A DNA stretch of 64,000 nucleotides from an uncultured Christensenella sp. (GCA_910585955.1 CAJUGC010000004.1:62001-126000), one strand, 5' to 3'. Counted from the first letter of the stretch, positions 16,407-26,024 are shown. A program made the numbers and translations. The notes: generated by a model not told the origin, from the letters alone.

Positions 16407-18347
16407 ATGAAACCCGGGCTTTCTAAAAAGCAGAAAAAAAACCTTATCAGAATTTGCGTCGCGCTCGCCGTTTTCGCCGCTGTTTTCATATCCGACAAGG
16501 CGCTTTCTCTCGCAACGGTGACAGGCGAAAAATTCTGTTGGCTTCTCCCCTTTTCGCTGTACTTTGCCGTCTATGTGCTCATAGGATACGACGTGCTCTT
16601 CAAGGCGGCGCGAAACATCTTACGCGGGCAAATACTCGACGAGAACTTTCTCATGGCTATAGCGACCCTGGGAGCGTTCGCTCTCGGCATTTGCACGGGC
16701 GTAATGGGGCTTGACGTCGAAGGCTTCGACGAGGCGTGCGCGGTGCTTTTGTTCTACCAAGTCGGCGAGTTTTTCCAAAGCTATGCAACGGGAAAATCAC
16801 GCAAATCGATTTCCTCGCTTATGGACATAAGACCGGATTACGCCAACCTAATGCGCGACGGCGAACTCGTGAAAACCGAACCCGAAAACGTAAGCGTAGG
16901 CGACGTTATCTTGATTAACCCCGGCGAAAAAGTCCCTCTCGACGGCATAATAATAAACGGCTCCACTACGCTCGACACGAAAGCTTTAACAGGCGAGTCC
17001 TTGCCGCGAGAGGTCGAAACGGGAAGCGACATCGTAAGCGGCTGCGTCAACCTCACCTCTCAGATAAAAGTCAAAGTCACAAAACCGTTTTACGACTCCG
17101 CAGTGTCGAAAATCTTGGAGCTTGTCGAAAACGCCTCGTCGCGCAAGTCGAATTCGGAAAACTTCATAACGAAATTCTCGAAATTTTACACGCCGACGGT
17201 CGTAATTGCCGCAGTTCTCCTTGCCGTTGTGCCCGCCCTCTTTACGGGCGAATGGCTTACTTGGATCTACCGCGGACTGAGCTTTCTCGTAGTCTCCTGC
17301 CCGTGCGCGCTTGTAGTTTCCGTTCCGCTCGCATTCTTTGCGGGGCTGGGAGCGGCTTCGAAACACGGCATTCTCGTCAAAGGTTCCAACTATCTCGAAA
17401 TGCTCGGGAAGGCTAATATTTTCGTATTCGACAAGACGGGAACGCTCACAAAGGGCAATTTTGCGGTAGCCGAGATATTGCCGACGGACAGGCGCGACGA
17501 AATTTTAAAGCTTGCCGCGATCGCCGAAAAAGATTCCAACCACCCTATCGCACGTTCCGTAACGGCTTGCTACGGCGGCGAAATCGAAGAAGGATATACT
17601 CTTACCAACCTTGCCGGATTGGGCGTAAAAGCCGTTAGGGGCGACGACGTTATATACTGCGGGAACGAAAAACTCATGAAAGAGTTCGGCATAAATTTCA
17701 AAGAACATATCGGCGCGGGCACTACGGTATATGTAGCGAGAGGCGGCGAATTTGTCGGCTCGCTCATGATCTCCGATGAAATAAAACACGGCGCAAAAGA
17801 GACCGTTCGCGAACTTTCGAGTCTCGGTTGCAAGACAGTAATGCTTACGGGCGACAACGAAACCGTCGCAGAAAGCGTTTCTCGACAAATAGGGCTTACC
17901 TCTTACAGGGCTTCTCTCCTACCGCAGAACAAGGTCGAGGAAGTCGAAAAAATGCTTGCCGCCAAGAAAGCCAAAGACTTGCTCTGTTTTGTCGGCGACG
18001 GCATAAACGATGCGCCCGTCTTAATGCGTTCGGATATAGGCATAGCTATGGGCGGAGTCGGAAGCGATGCGGCTATCGAAGCTTCGGACGTCGTGCTCAT
18101 GCGCGACGAACTCGACGGCATACCTCTTGCAAAACGTATCGCTAAAAAGACCATGGCGATAGTTTTCGAAAACATCATTCTTTCTCTGCTCGTAAAACTC
18201 GTTATCATGGTGCTGTCGGCGCTCGGCATAACGTCGATGTGGCTTGCCGTCATAGGCGACGTCGGCGTAGCAATCGTAGCAATTCTCAACTCCATGCGAG
18301 TGGGCGCGGGCAGATTCGAGAAAGAACGAAAAACGAAAATTTCATAA
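16407..18347 (+). CDS. P1B-type heavy-metal ATPase (Zn/Cd/Pb efflux type)
   Basis: A 646-residue membrane pump that exports soft divalent metals using ATP. Motifs in order: an N-terminal pair of hydrophobic segments, the actuator TGES (about residue 197), the transmembrane SCPCALVVSVPL (CPC metal site), the phosphorylation site DKTGTLT, the nucleotide-binding HP pair in SNHPIAR, TGDN and GDGINDAP. The last transmembrane segment has GDVG, with the Asp placed like the D714 of ZntA, which supports Zn/Cd/Pb over Cu. There is no N-terminal HMA domain; the preceding small gene supplies it. A strong terminator follows. CadA or ZntA would be reasonable names. Confidence 0.93.
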   Translation: MKPGLSKKQKKNLIRICVALAVFAAVFISDKALSLATVTGEKFCWLLPFSLYFAVYVLIGYDVLFKAARNILRGQILDENFLMAIATLGAFALGICTGVMGLDVEGFDEACAVLLFYQVGEFFQSYATGKSRKSISSLMDIRPDYANLMRDGELVKTEPENVSVGDVILINPGEKVPLDGIIINGSTTLDTKALTGESLPREVETGSDIVSGCVNLTSQIKVKVTKPFYDSAVSKILELVENASSRKSNSENFITKFSKFYTPTVVIAAVLLAVVPALFTGEWLTWIYRGLSFLVVSCPCALVVSVPLAFFAGLGAASKHGILVKGSNYLEMLGKANIFVFDKTGTLTKGNFAVAEILPTDRRDEILKLAAIAEKDSNHPIARSVTACYGGEIEEGYTLTNLAGLGVKAVRGDDVIYCGNEKLMKEFGINFKEHIGAGTTVYVARGGEFVGSLMISDEIKHGAKETVRELSSLGCKTVMLTGDNETVAESVSRQIGLTSYRASLLPQNKVEEVEKMLAAKKAKDLLCFVGDGINDAPVLMRSDIGIAMGGVGSDAAIEASDVVLMRDELDGIPLAKRIAKKTMAIVFENIILSLLVKLVIMVLSALGITSMWLAVIGDVGVAIVAILNSMRVGAGRFEKERKTKIS

Positions 18348-18367
18348 AAGAAAACTTCGTTTCTATA

Positions 18368-18410
18368 AAATCAAAAGCGCGCACTCGGCGCGCTTTTGAT
18401 TTTTATTTTA
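18368..18410. terminator. Strong bidirectional terminator
   Basis: A perfect stem of about 15 bp, AAATCAAAAGCGCGC (18368-18382) with its complement (18388-18403), has T-runs on both strands. It sits between the convergent ATPase and HD-protein genes and marks the edge of the AT-rich cassette. Confidence 0.85.
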
Positions 18411-21119
18411 ATATTCGGTTGTATACTTTTTGATTCGCCTCGAATAGTTATCTCTCGAAAAACGATACATTTCTTTGAACAAATACAAATCGGATCTTAC
18501 GTCGAAAAAGTCGAACTTATCTTTATTAACTGTTAGCGATTGCAAAATATACGGATTATAATTCTTTGCTTCGAGAACAGTTTTGACCGCCCAACTCATC
18601 TTATCGGAATACGGCTTGCGCTTCCTGCCGTTTTTATCGTACTCGTCTTTCGATTCCTTGTCGTACATCTTATAATACTCGTCGAGATTGGTATGCTCTT
18701 TCAAGTAATACAACTGAAGCAGCATATCGTTTAAAAGAAAGTCGCAGGCGAGTTTATGGTTTTCGTCGTAATATTTCCAAGAGGACGAAGAAAGCAAATC
18801 GTTTCTTAATCTACTTACATATTGCTTTATCTCTTCTTCTTCGGATTTTTTCTCTTCACTTTTTCCTGTTCTTACTTCTTCTATTTCATTTTTCCTTAGT
18901 TCTATTGCTTTAAGAACAATATTTAAATAACATTCCAGGGTATTGACTAAATTTTTTTTAAATTCAACTCTTATATTGCCCATAAAAAAATTTATTATAT
19001 CTTCAAACTTTTTGTGCCAACCCGATGTTGAGTCCATAACCTTCTTTTTATCCGTATCTTCATATTCATAAAAAAACAAATGCAATGTGTTTTTTAAATT
19101 ATTTGCAAGTTTAAATAATGCTTTATAATCAAATTTCCGCAACATATCAGCATGTACGGGATTAGGCTTAAAATAACGAAATTTTTCCTCTTTTATTTTA
19201 ATGGCACTTGCCCCGCAACCAAGTTCATATAGGAAATTCAATAATACTCGCAATTTGAGCATTATCGGATTATTCGTCATGTAAGCGTCGGCATGAAAGT
19301 CGACGTCTACTTGCCATTCGAACTGCTTATTGAACTTTGCAAGATCCCCTATGCGATAGTTGAGAGTATCCGCATTGAGTATCAGCGCGTACAGTTCGCG
19401 AAAAGGATCGTAATCGATATAAAATCTTAGTTTAAGCGGCTTATCCTCATTTGAAATTTGCTTATCGTAATGTTTCTTTTTGTTCGGTTTATTCTCCTGT
19501 TCACTAATCGTATCGTCTTCGTATTTGCACAAAACACTGTTCGATACGACGGTATAATTTAATTTTCTGTATGGAAAAAGCGAACCGTTTTCGAAGATCT
19601 GTGACGAATAGTGTCTATTATCTCCCGAAAAATAATCGTCGACATATTTTTTGATCAGACTGCCTTCTCTTTCTCCGTTATTACACCCACAATAGTAAAC
19701 GCGTTTCATCATCGGATCGGGAAAAAGCGCATCGAAAACGTATTGACTCCTGTCTGTTATTCCTATATCATAAAGTTCTGCGACATCGTAAATACTTTCG
19801 TCGATACTCAATAATTTTGCGTAACCGTCATTAAGTCTTTCTTCTATATCGGAGTTCCAAATACGCCCTATCGGCATTTTGCATTTTTCGCAGTAGCGCA
19901 AATCGCTGTTCTGCCGTATTTCGAAATATGTCCTTTCCCATTCCTGCATATCGTCTACAAACCTGAGAACATAGGAAAGCGGATTATCTGAAAAAGACGG
20001 CTTATACTTCGATTCTTTTTTATCGTACCACTTCAGCGTATGATCGAATATCATGAGAGCGCCAAACTCTATCATGGCTTTTTTAATGGGATTCAATGAA
20101 TGAATTGTTCCCGATTCGTAAAAGTGCAAGAGTAAAATATAGGCGGAAAGCGCTCCGTGGTCGTGTTTGTCATACTGCTGTTTAAGTACCTTTTTATCTT
20201 CTATCGTGAACAACAGCGAGCTGTTGAGCAAGTCGTTGAGCCTGTCGAAACTTATATTGTTCTGCGGAATGATGGACGCAAGATAGTCGTTGAGAATATC
20301 CATATTTTCGTACATAAATTTTACGGGATACCCCAAATCGTGAAACAGCGTTGCGACGACGAGGCTGCCTCGAATAAAGTATTCCCAGGCAAAATCTTCT
20401 GCATTTTTCATAATTTGCGCAATCAGCAACTCAAAGTTACCTTTGACGTAAGAAATTTTATCTTTCCAACCTATAATATCTTTATTTAACACGCTTTTAT
20501 CATCGTTTAAACAATGCTCTATTACAAAGCGAATGTGGTCTCTATAGTTTTCGACATATACACAGGCATTTTTGGCAAGTTCCGTCCCTCTGCTTTTTAG
20601 CACTTTTTTTATCTTATTCATGAGTGTATTGCCGCCGCTGCCGCACTCGAGAAGTTCGAGCGCCATATAGCAATTACGAATTTGATGAATAAAATGATCT
20701 CTGTAAAAGCTCAGATCGTTTCTGTCGAAATTCATATCGACGTGCTGCTTCCATTCGAACTCGAAATAGTGATGATTGAAAAGTACGGCAAGCGAATCTA
20801 TATCGAGGAATCTGTCTATAAGACGGCTGAGTGCGAAGTCGTAACTGTTTATCATATCCGTCGCCGTTTCTTCGTCGTTGTAAATGAGTTTTATTCTTTC
20901 AAACAATTCATAGTATTCGGCTTTATTGTAGATTGTATGGTGTTTATTAAGTTCATAGTCGGCAAAAGCCTTTTTAAGCTGGGGGATTATTTTCACATAG
21001 TCTCTGGTTTTATCTTCCAATAGCAACTTTATAAGCGGATCGTATTTTACATTTAAATAATCAAAATTTCTAAAAAAATTATCCATTTCGATTTTATTGA
21101 ATCTTATAATCTTATTCAT
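18408..21119 (-). CDS. Large HD-domain protein of the AT-rich cassette
   Basis: A 903-residue protein I do not recognise as a named family. A metal-dependent HD phosphohydrolase core can be read: YRDHFIHQIRN (H142, H145), LFHDLGYP (H260-D261), KHDHG (H319, H321), FDHTLKWYD (H360) and RFVDDMQEWER (D389-D390). This is the H...HD...H...D order of the superfamily. A CxxC (C410, C413, CEKC) and a later YYCGC could form a zinc site. The second half is charged and helical with no motif known to me. AGAGGT lies before the ATG. It is the last gene of a three-gene transcript, 26 bases after the ParA-like gene. A nucleotide- or nucleic-acid-directed hydrolase is plausible; the substrate is unknown. Confidence 0.7.
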   Translation of the reverse strand: MNKIIRFNKIEMDNFFRNFDYLNVKYDPLIKLLLEDKTRDYVKIIPQLKKAFADYELNKHHTIYNKAEYYELFERIKLIYNDEETATDMINSYDFALSRLIDRFLDIDSLAVLFNHHYFEFEWKQHVDMNFDRNDLSFYRDHFIHQIRNCYMALELLECGSGGNTLMNKIKKVLKSRGTELAKNACVYVENYRDHIRFVIEHCLNDDKSVLNKDIIGWKDKISYVKGNFELLIAQIMKNAEDFAWEYFIRGSLVVATLFHDLGYPVKFMYENMDILNDYLASIIPQNNISFDRLNDLLNSSLLFTIEDKKVLKQQYDKHDHGALSAYILLLHFYESGTIHSLNPIKKAMIEFGALMIFDHTLKWYDKKESKYKPSFSDNPLSYVLRFVDDMQEWERTYFEIRQNSDLRYCEKCKMPIGRIWNSDIEERLNDGYAKLLSIDESIYDVAELYDIGITDRSQYVFDALFPDPMMKRVYYCGCNNGEREGSLIKKYVDDYFSGDNRHYSSQIFENGSLFPYRKLNYTVVSNSVLCKYEDDTISEQENKPNKKKHYDKQISNEDKPLKLRFYIDYDPFRELYALILNADTLNYRIGDLAKFNKQFEWQVDVDFHADAYMTNNPIMLKLRVLLNFLYELGCGASAIKIKEEKFRYFKPNPVHADMLRKFDYKALFKLANNLKNTLHLFFYEYEDTDKKKVMDSTSGWHKKFEDIINFFMGNIRVEFKKNLVNTLECYLNIVLKAIELRKNEIEEVRTGKSEEKKSEEEEIKQYVSRLRNDLLSSSSWKYYDENHKLACDFLLNDMLLQLYYLKEHTNLDEYYKMYDKESKDEYDKNGRKRKPYSDKMSWAVKTVLEAKNYNPYILQSLTVNKDKFDFFDVRSDLYLFKEMYRFSRDNYSRRIKKYTTEY

Positions 21120-21145
21120 CTATGTCTACCTCTTTTATTTATTTT

Positions 21146-22255
21146 CTAAAAAGAGTTATATTCTATAAAAACCATTCTATCATTTGGCACAGTACTATCA
21201 ATGTCGGGAACACTTTTAGGGTTAATCCTTAACAAAAGCCTTTCGGAAGCTGATGTATTGAAATTTTCCACTTTTATCACACCTTGCGGAAAATATAAAA
21301 CGGACTTTATCAAATTTTTGACTTTATCGTTCAAATGCGCATATTCTACTGCGGCATTAAACGCAATATGACTTCTGGATTCCGTGTCAAAGCTTTTCAC
21401 ATTATCATTATTTACTATGACAATCGGACATTCTCTGAACTTATGAGTTGCACAAAAACCGTGTAGCCAGTCCAAATTACATTTTAGCATATGATCGCTG
21501 TTGGAAACCAAATACAGCATAATCTTTTCATTTTCATTATTTCCTATACGCTTAAACAATTCATAAAATACTGCGTCAGTATAACTGTCGGCATTCGGCG
21601 GAAGATCGTAGACTATATGTATATCTTCGGCAGATTTCTCCGGATTTGTATCCTTTAACATTTCCTGATATAAGATTATATCCTGCTGAATGGAGAAAAG
21701 CTGTTTTTGCATTTCTTCGTATCGCAAAAGCGGCGTATTATATCTTTTTACATGGAACATTTCTTTTTCCGATTCGCGCACGCCTACAGGTAATATATAT
21801 ATTTCCTTATAGCCGTTACTGCCGTCAGAACAAATTGTCAATTTTTTTATCTCGCAAATCTCTTTTTCGCCGCTTATAATATTCTGCAGCGTCACGAATT
21901 TATTTTTGTCAAATTCCCGCAAATTGGCGCTGAGTTGTAATGACGAACCCAACAAATCGAAATCTATAAAATAATCTGCGGTATTTCTGATATTATTGTT
22001 TCGACTTACATTTTTAACCGTTATACTCGATTTCGAATAATTCAAAAGTCCTATATCTTTATAAATCACATCGTCCGAAAATCCTTTGCGCAATAAAAAC
22101 GGAGTCAAAATATTATATATCTCTTTGTCATCCGCGTCTTTTTTTTCGTTCTTGCAAAATTCACATGATTTTTCGCACTGCGACAAAAAGAGCGAGAATG
22201 CGGTTTTACCGCACCCGCCCTTTGTGGAATACACGACATGGTGTGTAACATTCAT
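21146..22255 (-). CDS. ParA/MinD-like P-loop ATPase
   Basis: A 369-residue SIMIBI-class ATPase. It has the deviant Walker A YSTKGGCGKTAF with signature K12 and K17, a DFD switch (D98, D100 in YFIDFDLLGS) and a Walker B-like VYDLPPN near residue 215, as in ParA/MinD proteins. Unusually, about 75 residues separate Walker A from the switch, and this insertion begins with C27, C31 and C34, which might bind a metal. No chromosomal parB or plasmid replication gene is near, so ordinary partitioning is unlikely. It lies in the middle of the three-gene cassette with a GAGGAG ribosome binding site. It may recruit or position the HD protein; this is inference. Confidence 0.75.
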   Translation of the reverse strand: MNVTHHVVYSTKGGCGKTAFSLFLSQCEKSCEFCKNEKKDADDKEIYNILTPFLLRKGFSDDVIYKDIGLLNYSKSSITVKNVSRNNNIRNTADYFIDFDLLGSSLQLSANLREFDKNKFVTLQNIISGEKEICEIKKLTICSDGSNGYKEIYILPVGVRESEKEMFHVKRYNTPLLRYEEMQKQLFSIQQDIILYQEMLKDTNPEKSAEDIHIVYDLPPNADSYTDAVFYELFKRIGNNENEKIMLYLVSNSDHMLKCNLDWLHGFCATHKFRECPIVIVNNDNVKSFDTESRSHIAFNAAVEYAHLNDKVKNLIKSVLYFPQGVIKVENFNTSASERLLLRINPKSVPDIDSTVPNDRMVFIEYNSF

Positions 22256-22328
22256 AATTCAGTTGTCTCCTCTTTGCGTATTTTAAAATTATCTTAAAGA
22301 CAAATTTTTTATCGACAGTATTTATTGA

Positions 22329-24470
22329 TTAATAGTATTTTCTTAAACGATAGTAAAGATTACTGTCTTCGTAATTTAAATTCATACAGGCTTTCAATAG
22401 ACCGTTTACATAAATATTCAAATTATCTTCGTTCATTCTCGCACTTTGGAGCTGTTTGAGCATATCTCCGTCGCCGTAATACTTAGTATCCAAAACATCC
22501 ATTATACGATAGGCGAGACGTTTAAAAGAATACTGCATATAATTATCTTTGGGAAGTTCCCTCTGTCCGAAAACAAAATCGCATCTATGTTCGAATTCTT
22601 CGGCAGTTTGCTTATAAACCTTCACGTCAAAATTTACATAAGGCTTTTCTTGAAGTAAATAAAAACCGGTTAGCGTTTTAAAGTACAAGTGATGGAATAA
22701 AAGATCGTTGAAGTTTCTTGCGCTTCCGCTGAAAATATCCGCAATGGCTTTTTTATAGCAATATTTTATTACGGCGTCCTTGCTATTGCCATAGCGGAAC
22801 ATCTCATTTATAAGCATTTCCACTATAGTGCGGAGATTGTTATTTAAATCTTCTCCCGAATAATACGCTTTTATATTGCAATTAACACCGTCTTTTTCGT
22901 CGTAATTTATATCCGAATAATCGATAATGATATTTATTTTCGACGACTTCTTATAAATCTCGACAAAACTGCCGTCTTTGGAATCGGAAAACAATTGGTG
23001 AAAAGACAAATCCGACGACAGCATTTTAAGTATCTTGTACAACGAAATAAACAACATCTTGTGCCGCGAATTGTAATTATCGGGCAGTTGCTTTTTACAA
23101 AACTTTATGATACGACAGGTTTTCGAATTATATCTTTCAATTCTTGTAAAATTAAACATATCATACAATTCGTCTGCAAAATCTCGGTTGTTTGATATAT
23201 AAGCGTAAACTTCTTTTTTATCATAGACCGATCTTTCTTTCTTCTCGTCGCTTAAAATATCTTTTATCTTATCCAAAAACAGCGTATTTATATTTCTGGT
23301 TTTGCTCGAATTTACTTTATGATCGTCTATAAGATAATTTTGCACGCGATAATATACAGGTGCAAAACTATTGCTTCCTTTATTATTATAAAAAGACCTG
23401 AATCCGATCGGACCGAGCTTTTGGGGGAATTCCGCCACGCTTAGACTAGACTTGAAAATAATATTCGAGGCATCGATTTTTTCTCTTAGCTCTATATCAT
23501 AATAAAGCTCGGGGCAATCCAAAATAAAGATCTTGTCGTACTCATCTATATAATTTTGCAAACCCTGATATGTGAAAATCTTGGGAAAATCTTTATCTGA
23601 ACGCGTTAAGCTGTCCACCTTAACATTATTAAATTTGTTAAGCCGGAGCATTTTTTCGAGTTCTTCAATGCTGTCGAAATTTTCATCGTTTTTGGTTTCA
23701 CCGATAATCAACACCTTGAAACAATCTGTCTTTTCTCTTCCGAATGTAATTTTTTCGTAAAATCTTGTGGCGGAAAAAAGCTCTATGCTGGAAAGAGAAT
23801 CTTCACGTTTTGCTATGAAACAATCTACAAGTTCCGTATCGTCGGTCTTAAACTTTGCGTCTACTATACGGTAAAATTCCTTTTCGTAAAGTATAACTAT
23901 ATCTCGAAAAAGGCGGTCGAATTTATTTACATAAAGTTCTCTGTCGAGTTCTCGTCTATAATAATTTTCGTTTTTTTGATTTTCGTCCGTTTTCCCTTTA
24001 AACTCTGCATAAAAATCTTCTCGCTGGCGGTAGCATATAAGAAGCGATTCGAGTATCATGGGATTGCCGAGATGTACTTCGATACTGTCGTCGTCTATTT
24101 TCCTCATATCGCTTTCTACAATAGTTTTTAAAATTGTCTTACTTCTACCGAGTATAAGACTTTTTCTATTAGGATAAGAGAAATAAAAAGCCATAATATT
24201 CTTAACGGCTTCCAAATAATTTTCTATTTTAGATATATATTCTCTGTCGAACTTTCGCGTTTCGCTTATATCGGCGAGATCCTTTCTTGTTATGATCAAT
24301 TTATCAAAGAAATCTTTTAAGTCATTCGCCGCATCGTTTTCGACAAACAAACCGTTGATTTCATTTTCATAATCTAAATCTTTATTATATTCTTCCACTT
24401 CGGGACAAACATCATAACCATTTAAAAAAGAATGTGCAAACTTCATTAAATTGTTTAATTTTTCGACCAA
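22329..24470 (-). CDS. Unrecognised large protein, first gene of the AT-rich cassette
   Basis: I cannot place this 713-residue protein. It is rich in Lys, Asp, Asn, Tyr and Phe, with no signal peptide and no clear membrane segment. Around residues 260-360 there is an alpha/beta pattern (CFKVLIIGETKND ... EYDKIFILDCPELY) like a Rossmann-type or receiver-like fold; the flanks look helical. The start is uncertain. The TTG at 24468-24470 has GGAG seven bases upstream and is my choice; a TTG six codons earlier and an ATG eight codons later have no ribosome binding site. It has its own promoter and is followed by the ParA-like and HD genes on the same strand. Confidence 0.6.
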   Translation of the reverse strand: MVEKLNNLMKFAHSFLNGYDVCPEVEEYNKDLDYENEINGLFVENDAANDLKDFFDKLIITRKDLADISETRKFDREYISKIENYLEAVKNIMAFYFSYPNRKSLILGRSKTILKTIVESDMRKIDDDSIEVHLGNPMILESLLICYRQREDFYAEFKGKTDENQKNENYYRRELDRELYVNKFDRLFRDIVILYEKEFYRIVDAKFKTDDTELVDCFIAKREDSLSSIELFSATRFYEKITFGREKTDCFKVLIIGETKNDENFDSIEELEKMLRLNKFNNVKVDSLTRSDKDFPKIFTYQGLQNYIDEYDKIFILDCPELYYDIELREKIDASNIIFKSSLSVAEFPQKLGPIGFRSFYNNKGSNSFAPVYYRVQNYLIDDHKVNSSKTRNINTLFLDKIKDILSDEKKERSVYDKKEVYAYISNNRDFADELYDMFNFTRIERYNSKTCRIIKFCKKQLPDNYNSRHKMLFISLYKILKMLSSDLSFHQLFSDSKDGSFVEIYKKSSKINIIIDYSDINYDEKDGVNCNIKAYYSGEDLNNNLRTIVEMLINEMFRYGNSKDAVIKYCYKKAIADIFSGSARNFNDLLFHHLYFKTLTGFYLLQEKPYVNFDVKVYKQTAEEFEHRCDFVFGQRELPKDNYMQYSFKRLAYRIMDVLDTKYYGDGDMLKQLQSARMNEDNLNIYVNGLLKACMNLNYEDSNLYYRLRKYY

Positions 24471-24533
24471 AAAATCACTCCGATACAAATGACATCTTCT
24501 GTAATAATATTATAAACCGCAATATAAATATCA

Positions 24534-24560
24534 CACTTTATTTGCTACGCTTTTAAAGTG
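24534..24560. promoter_or_regulatory. Inverted repeat at the cassette promoter
   Basis: CACTTTA (24534-24540) and TAAAGTG (24554-24560) form perfect 7-bp arms. The second arm overlaps the -10 box, so a repressor bound here would block transcription. No regulator is encoded in the cassette. Confidence 0.45.
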
Positions 24561-24585
24561 TAACATAATAAAGTCGATAAGTCAA
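24557..24585 (-). promoter_or_regulatory. Promoter of the AT-rich three-gene cassette
   Basis: Minus strand TTGACT (24580-24585), 17 bases, TACACT (24557-24562), about 80 bases upstream of the first gene. Confidence 0.65.
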
Positions 24586-24638
24586 ACGATTTGACATTCA
24601 TATTCAAATAACGATAAATTAAAAATTTCGCATTGTGT

Positions 24639-25910
24639 TCACGGAATAAAAACCGTCATGCCGCGTAAGGGGCGGTAAGAATCGGAACGGATCTTTATGC
24701 GGCGGACGAGCGTTGTGCCGCGGTAGTATTCGAGATAGGCTTCACTCTTTATTCCATCCTTGGGATTGCGAACCGTCAGCCTGTCGCCGCTCTCCGCTTC
24801 CGCCGGCAAATATTTATGTTCGAGATCGGCGACGAGTTCTTCTTCGGGCGGAGACACTGTTTCTCGCACGACGCTTACGGGAACGATCTTAAATTCGGAT
24901 TTCAATCCGAAAATTCGCACGCGAGCCGTTCCGTTGTAGGCGTATGCCGAGATAAAAACGGGATCGGAAAGCGGATTTTTGAATTTCAAATCGGCGCTCG
25001 AGGAATTGACCATTGCGTCGAGCGACGCCGCGACATAGCCCGAGGACAGCGAATGAGCGTGCACCTCGGTTATCTCAAGTCCCGCACGAAGCGCGGCGTT
25101 GTAGATAGTAGTCGAAGCTTGACACACTCCGCCGCCGTAGCCGAGAACGTAATCGCCGTCCATGATTATTTTCGCCTGACGGAAGCCCCTGCTCTCCGTG
25201 CGCGCACCGACCGTCTTGTTAAAAGAAAATTCGTCGCCGGGATTTAAGACCGTACCGTCGACGTGAGAAAGCGCGAGAGCTATGTTATGCGAGCGATCCG
25301 CGTTCGACGAAGCAAACTCCGTAGAAAAGTCGGCGCGAAGATAAGTTCTCGCTATGAGCTTTTCGCTCGTTACCTCTGGTCTTACAATCGTGAGCGGCGG
25401 AGCGATGGATTCCCCAGCGCCGCGCATGGCGCAAATATAAATCAGTTCGAAAGTCTTTTCCCTGTCGAGCATTCGTCCGTTTTTCTCGCGTTTTATCATA
25501 AACGGCGGCGTTCTTTTCGGATCGAACGTCATTTCCGCATCTAATGCGGGTTCATACAGCGCACGCTCCATTGCGTCTACCGTTTCAGCCGCTTTGGGCA
25601 TACAGAGAGTTACCGCGCGTTCATAACTTGCGCCCGCTCTCACGGCCTTGGACATCATCGCTCGTTTTTCGGTGAGAGGCGCGTTTATTTTTCGCGTAAA
25701 CATCTCGTCCGCGACCAAATAGTCCGTTGGCTCTATCGGTTCGTCAATATAGGAAAATTCACCCTTATCGGTCGCAAACGTCACCGTAAACATTTCGGCA
25801 GCGGGAGCCGCCACGCCCGACGCAACCGCCGCTCCGCACAAAACGAAAGCCGCTCCGCAAAGCAATACGAAAAACAGGAATATTTGTTTATGTATAGGTT
25901 TTACTCTCAC
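24639..25910 (-). CDS. VanW family protein
   Basis: A 423-residue protein with an N-terminal membrane anchor or signal segment (FLFFVLLCGAAFVLCGAAVASG). The VanW domain lies at about residues 205-330, with FSFNKTVGARTESRGF, GYGGGVCQASTTIYNA and HAHSLSSGYVAASLDAMV; the C-terminal part resembles G5-type beta domains. VanW proteins are thought to act at the cell wall, but their activity is not established. The start is GTG (25908-25910) with GGGAG ten bases upstream. It follows the ABC-like gene on the same strand after a terminator, so it is probably a separate unit. There is no vancomycin-resistance cluster here; this is the widespread housekeeping form. Confidence 0.88.
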   Translation of the reverse strand: MRVKPIHKQIFLFFVLLCGAAFVLCGAAVASGVAAPAAEMFTVTFATDKGEFSYIDEPIEPTDYLVADEMFTRKINAPLTEKRAMMSKAVRAGASYERAVTLCMPKAAETVDAMERALYEPALDAEMTFDPKRTPPFMIKREKNGRMLDREKTFELIYICAMRGAGESIAPPLTIVRPEVTSEKLIARTYLRADFSTEFASSNADRSHNIALALSHVDGTVLNPGDEFSFNKTVGARTESRGFRQAKIIMDGDYVLGYGGGVCQASTTIYNAALRAGLEITEVHAHSLSSGYVAASLDAMVNSSSADLKFKNPLSDPVFISAYAYNGTARVRIFGLKSEFKIVPVSVVRETVSPPEEELVADLEHKYLPAEAESGDRLTVRNPKDGIKSEAYLEYYRGTTLVRRIKIRSDSYRPLRGMTVFIP

Positions 25911-25964
25911 TTTGTGTGTTCTCCCGCTGTATATTATGCGCGGTTATGATTGCGAATTATTCGT

Positions 25965-25993
25965 CAAAAAAACGACGCCGTATAAGCGCCGTT
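25965..25993 (-). terminator. Terminator of the ABC-like gene
   Basis: On the minus strand AACGGCGC pairs with GCGTCGTT (one G-U pair) and is followed by a run of T. Confidence 0.7.
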
Positions 25994-26024
25994 TCGATAA
26001 AACCGATATGACATACCTTAAAAT

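Noticed and set aside
21146..22255. ParA-like gene as a sign of an integrated plasmid
   Set aside because: No parB, replication protein, relaxase or integrase is seen next to it.
24639..25910. VanW as part of a vancomycin-resistance cluster
   Set aside because: No vanH/A/X, vanS/R or vanY-like genes are nearby; VanW domains are common in ordinary Clostridia.
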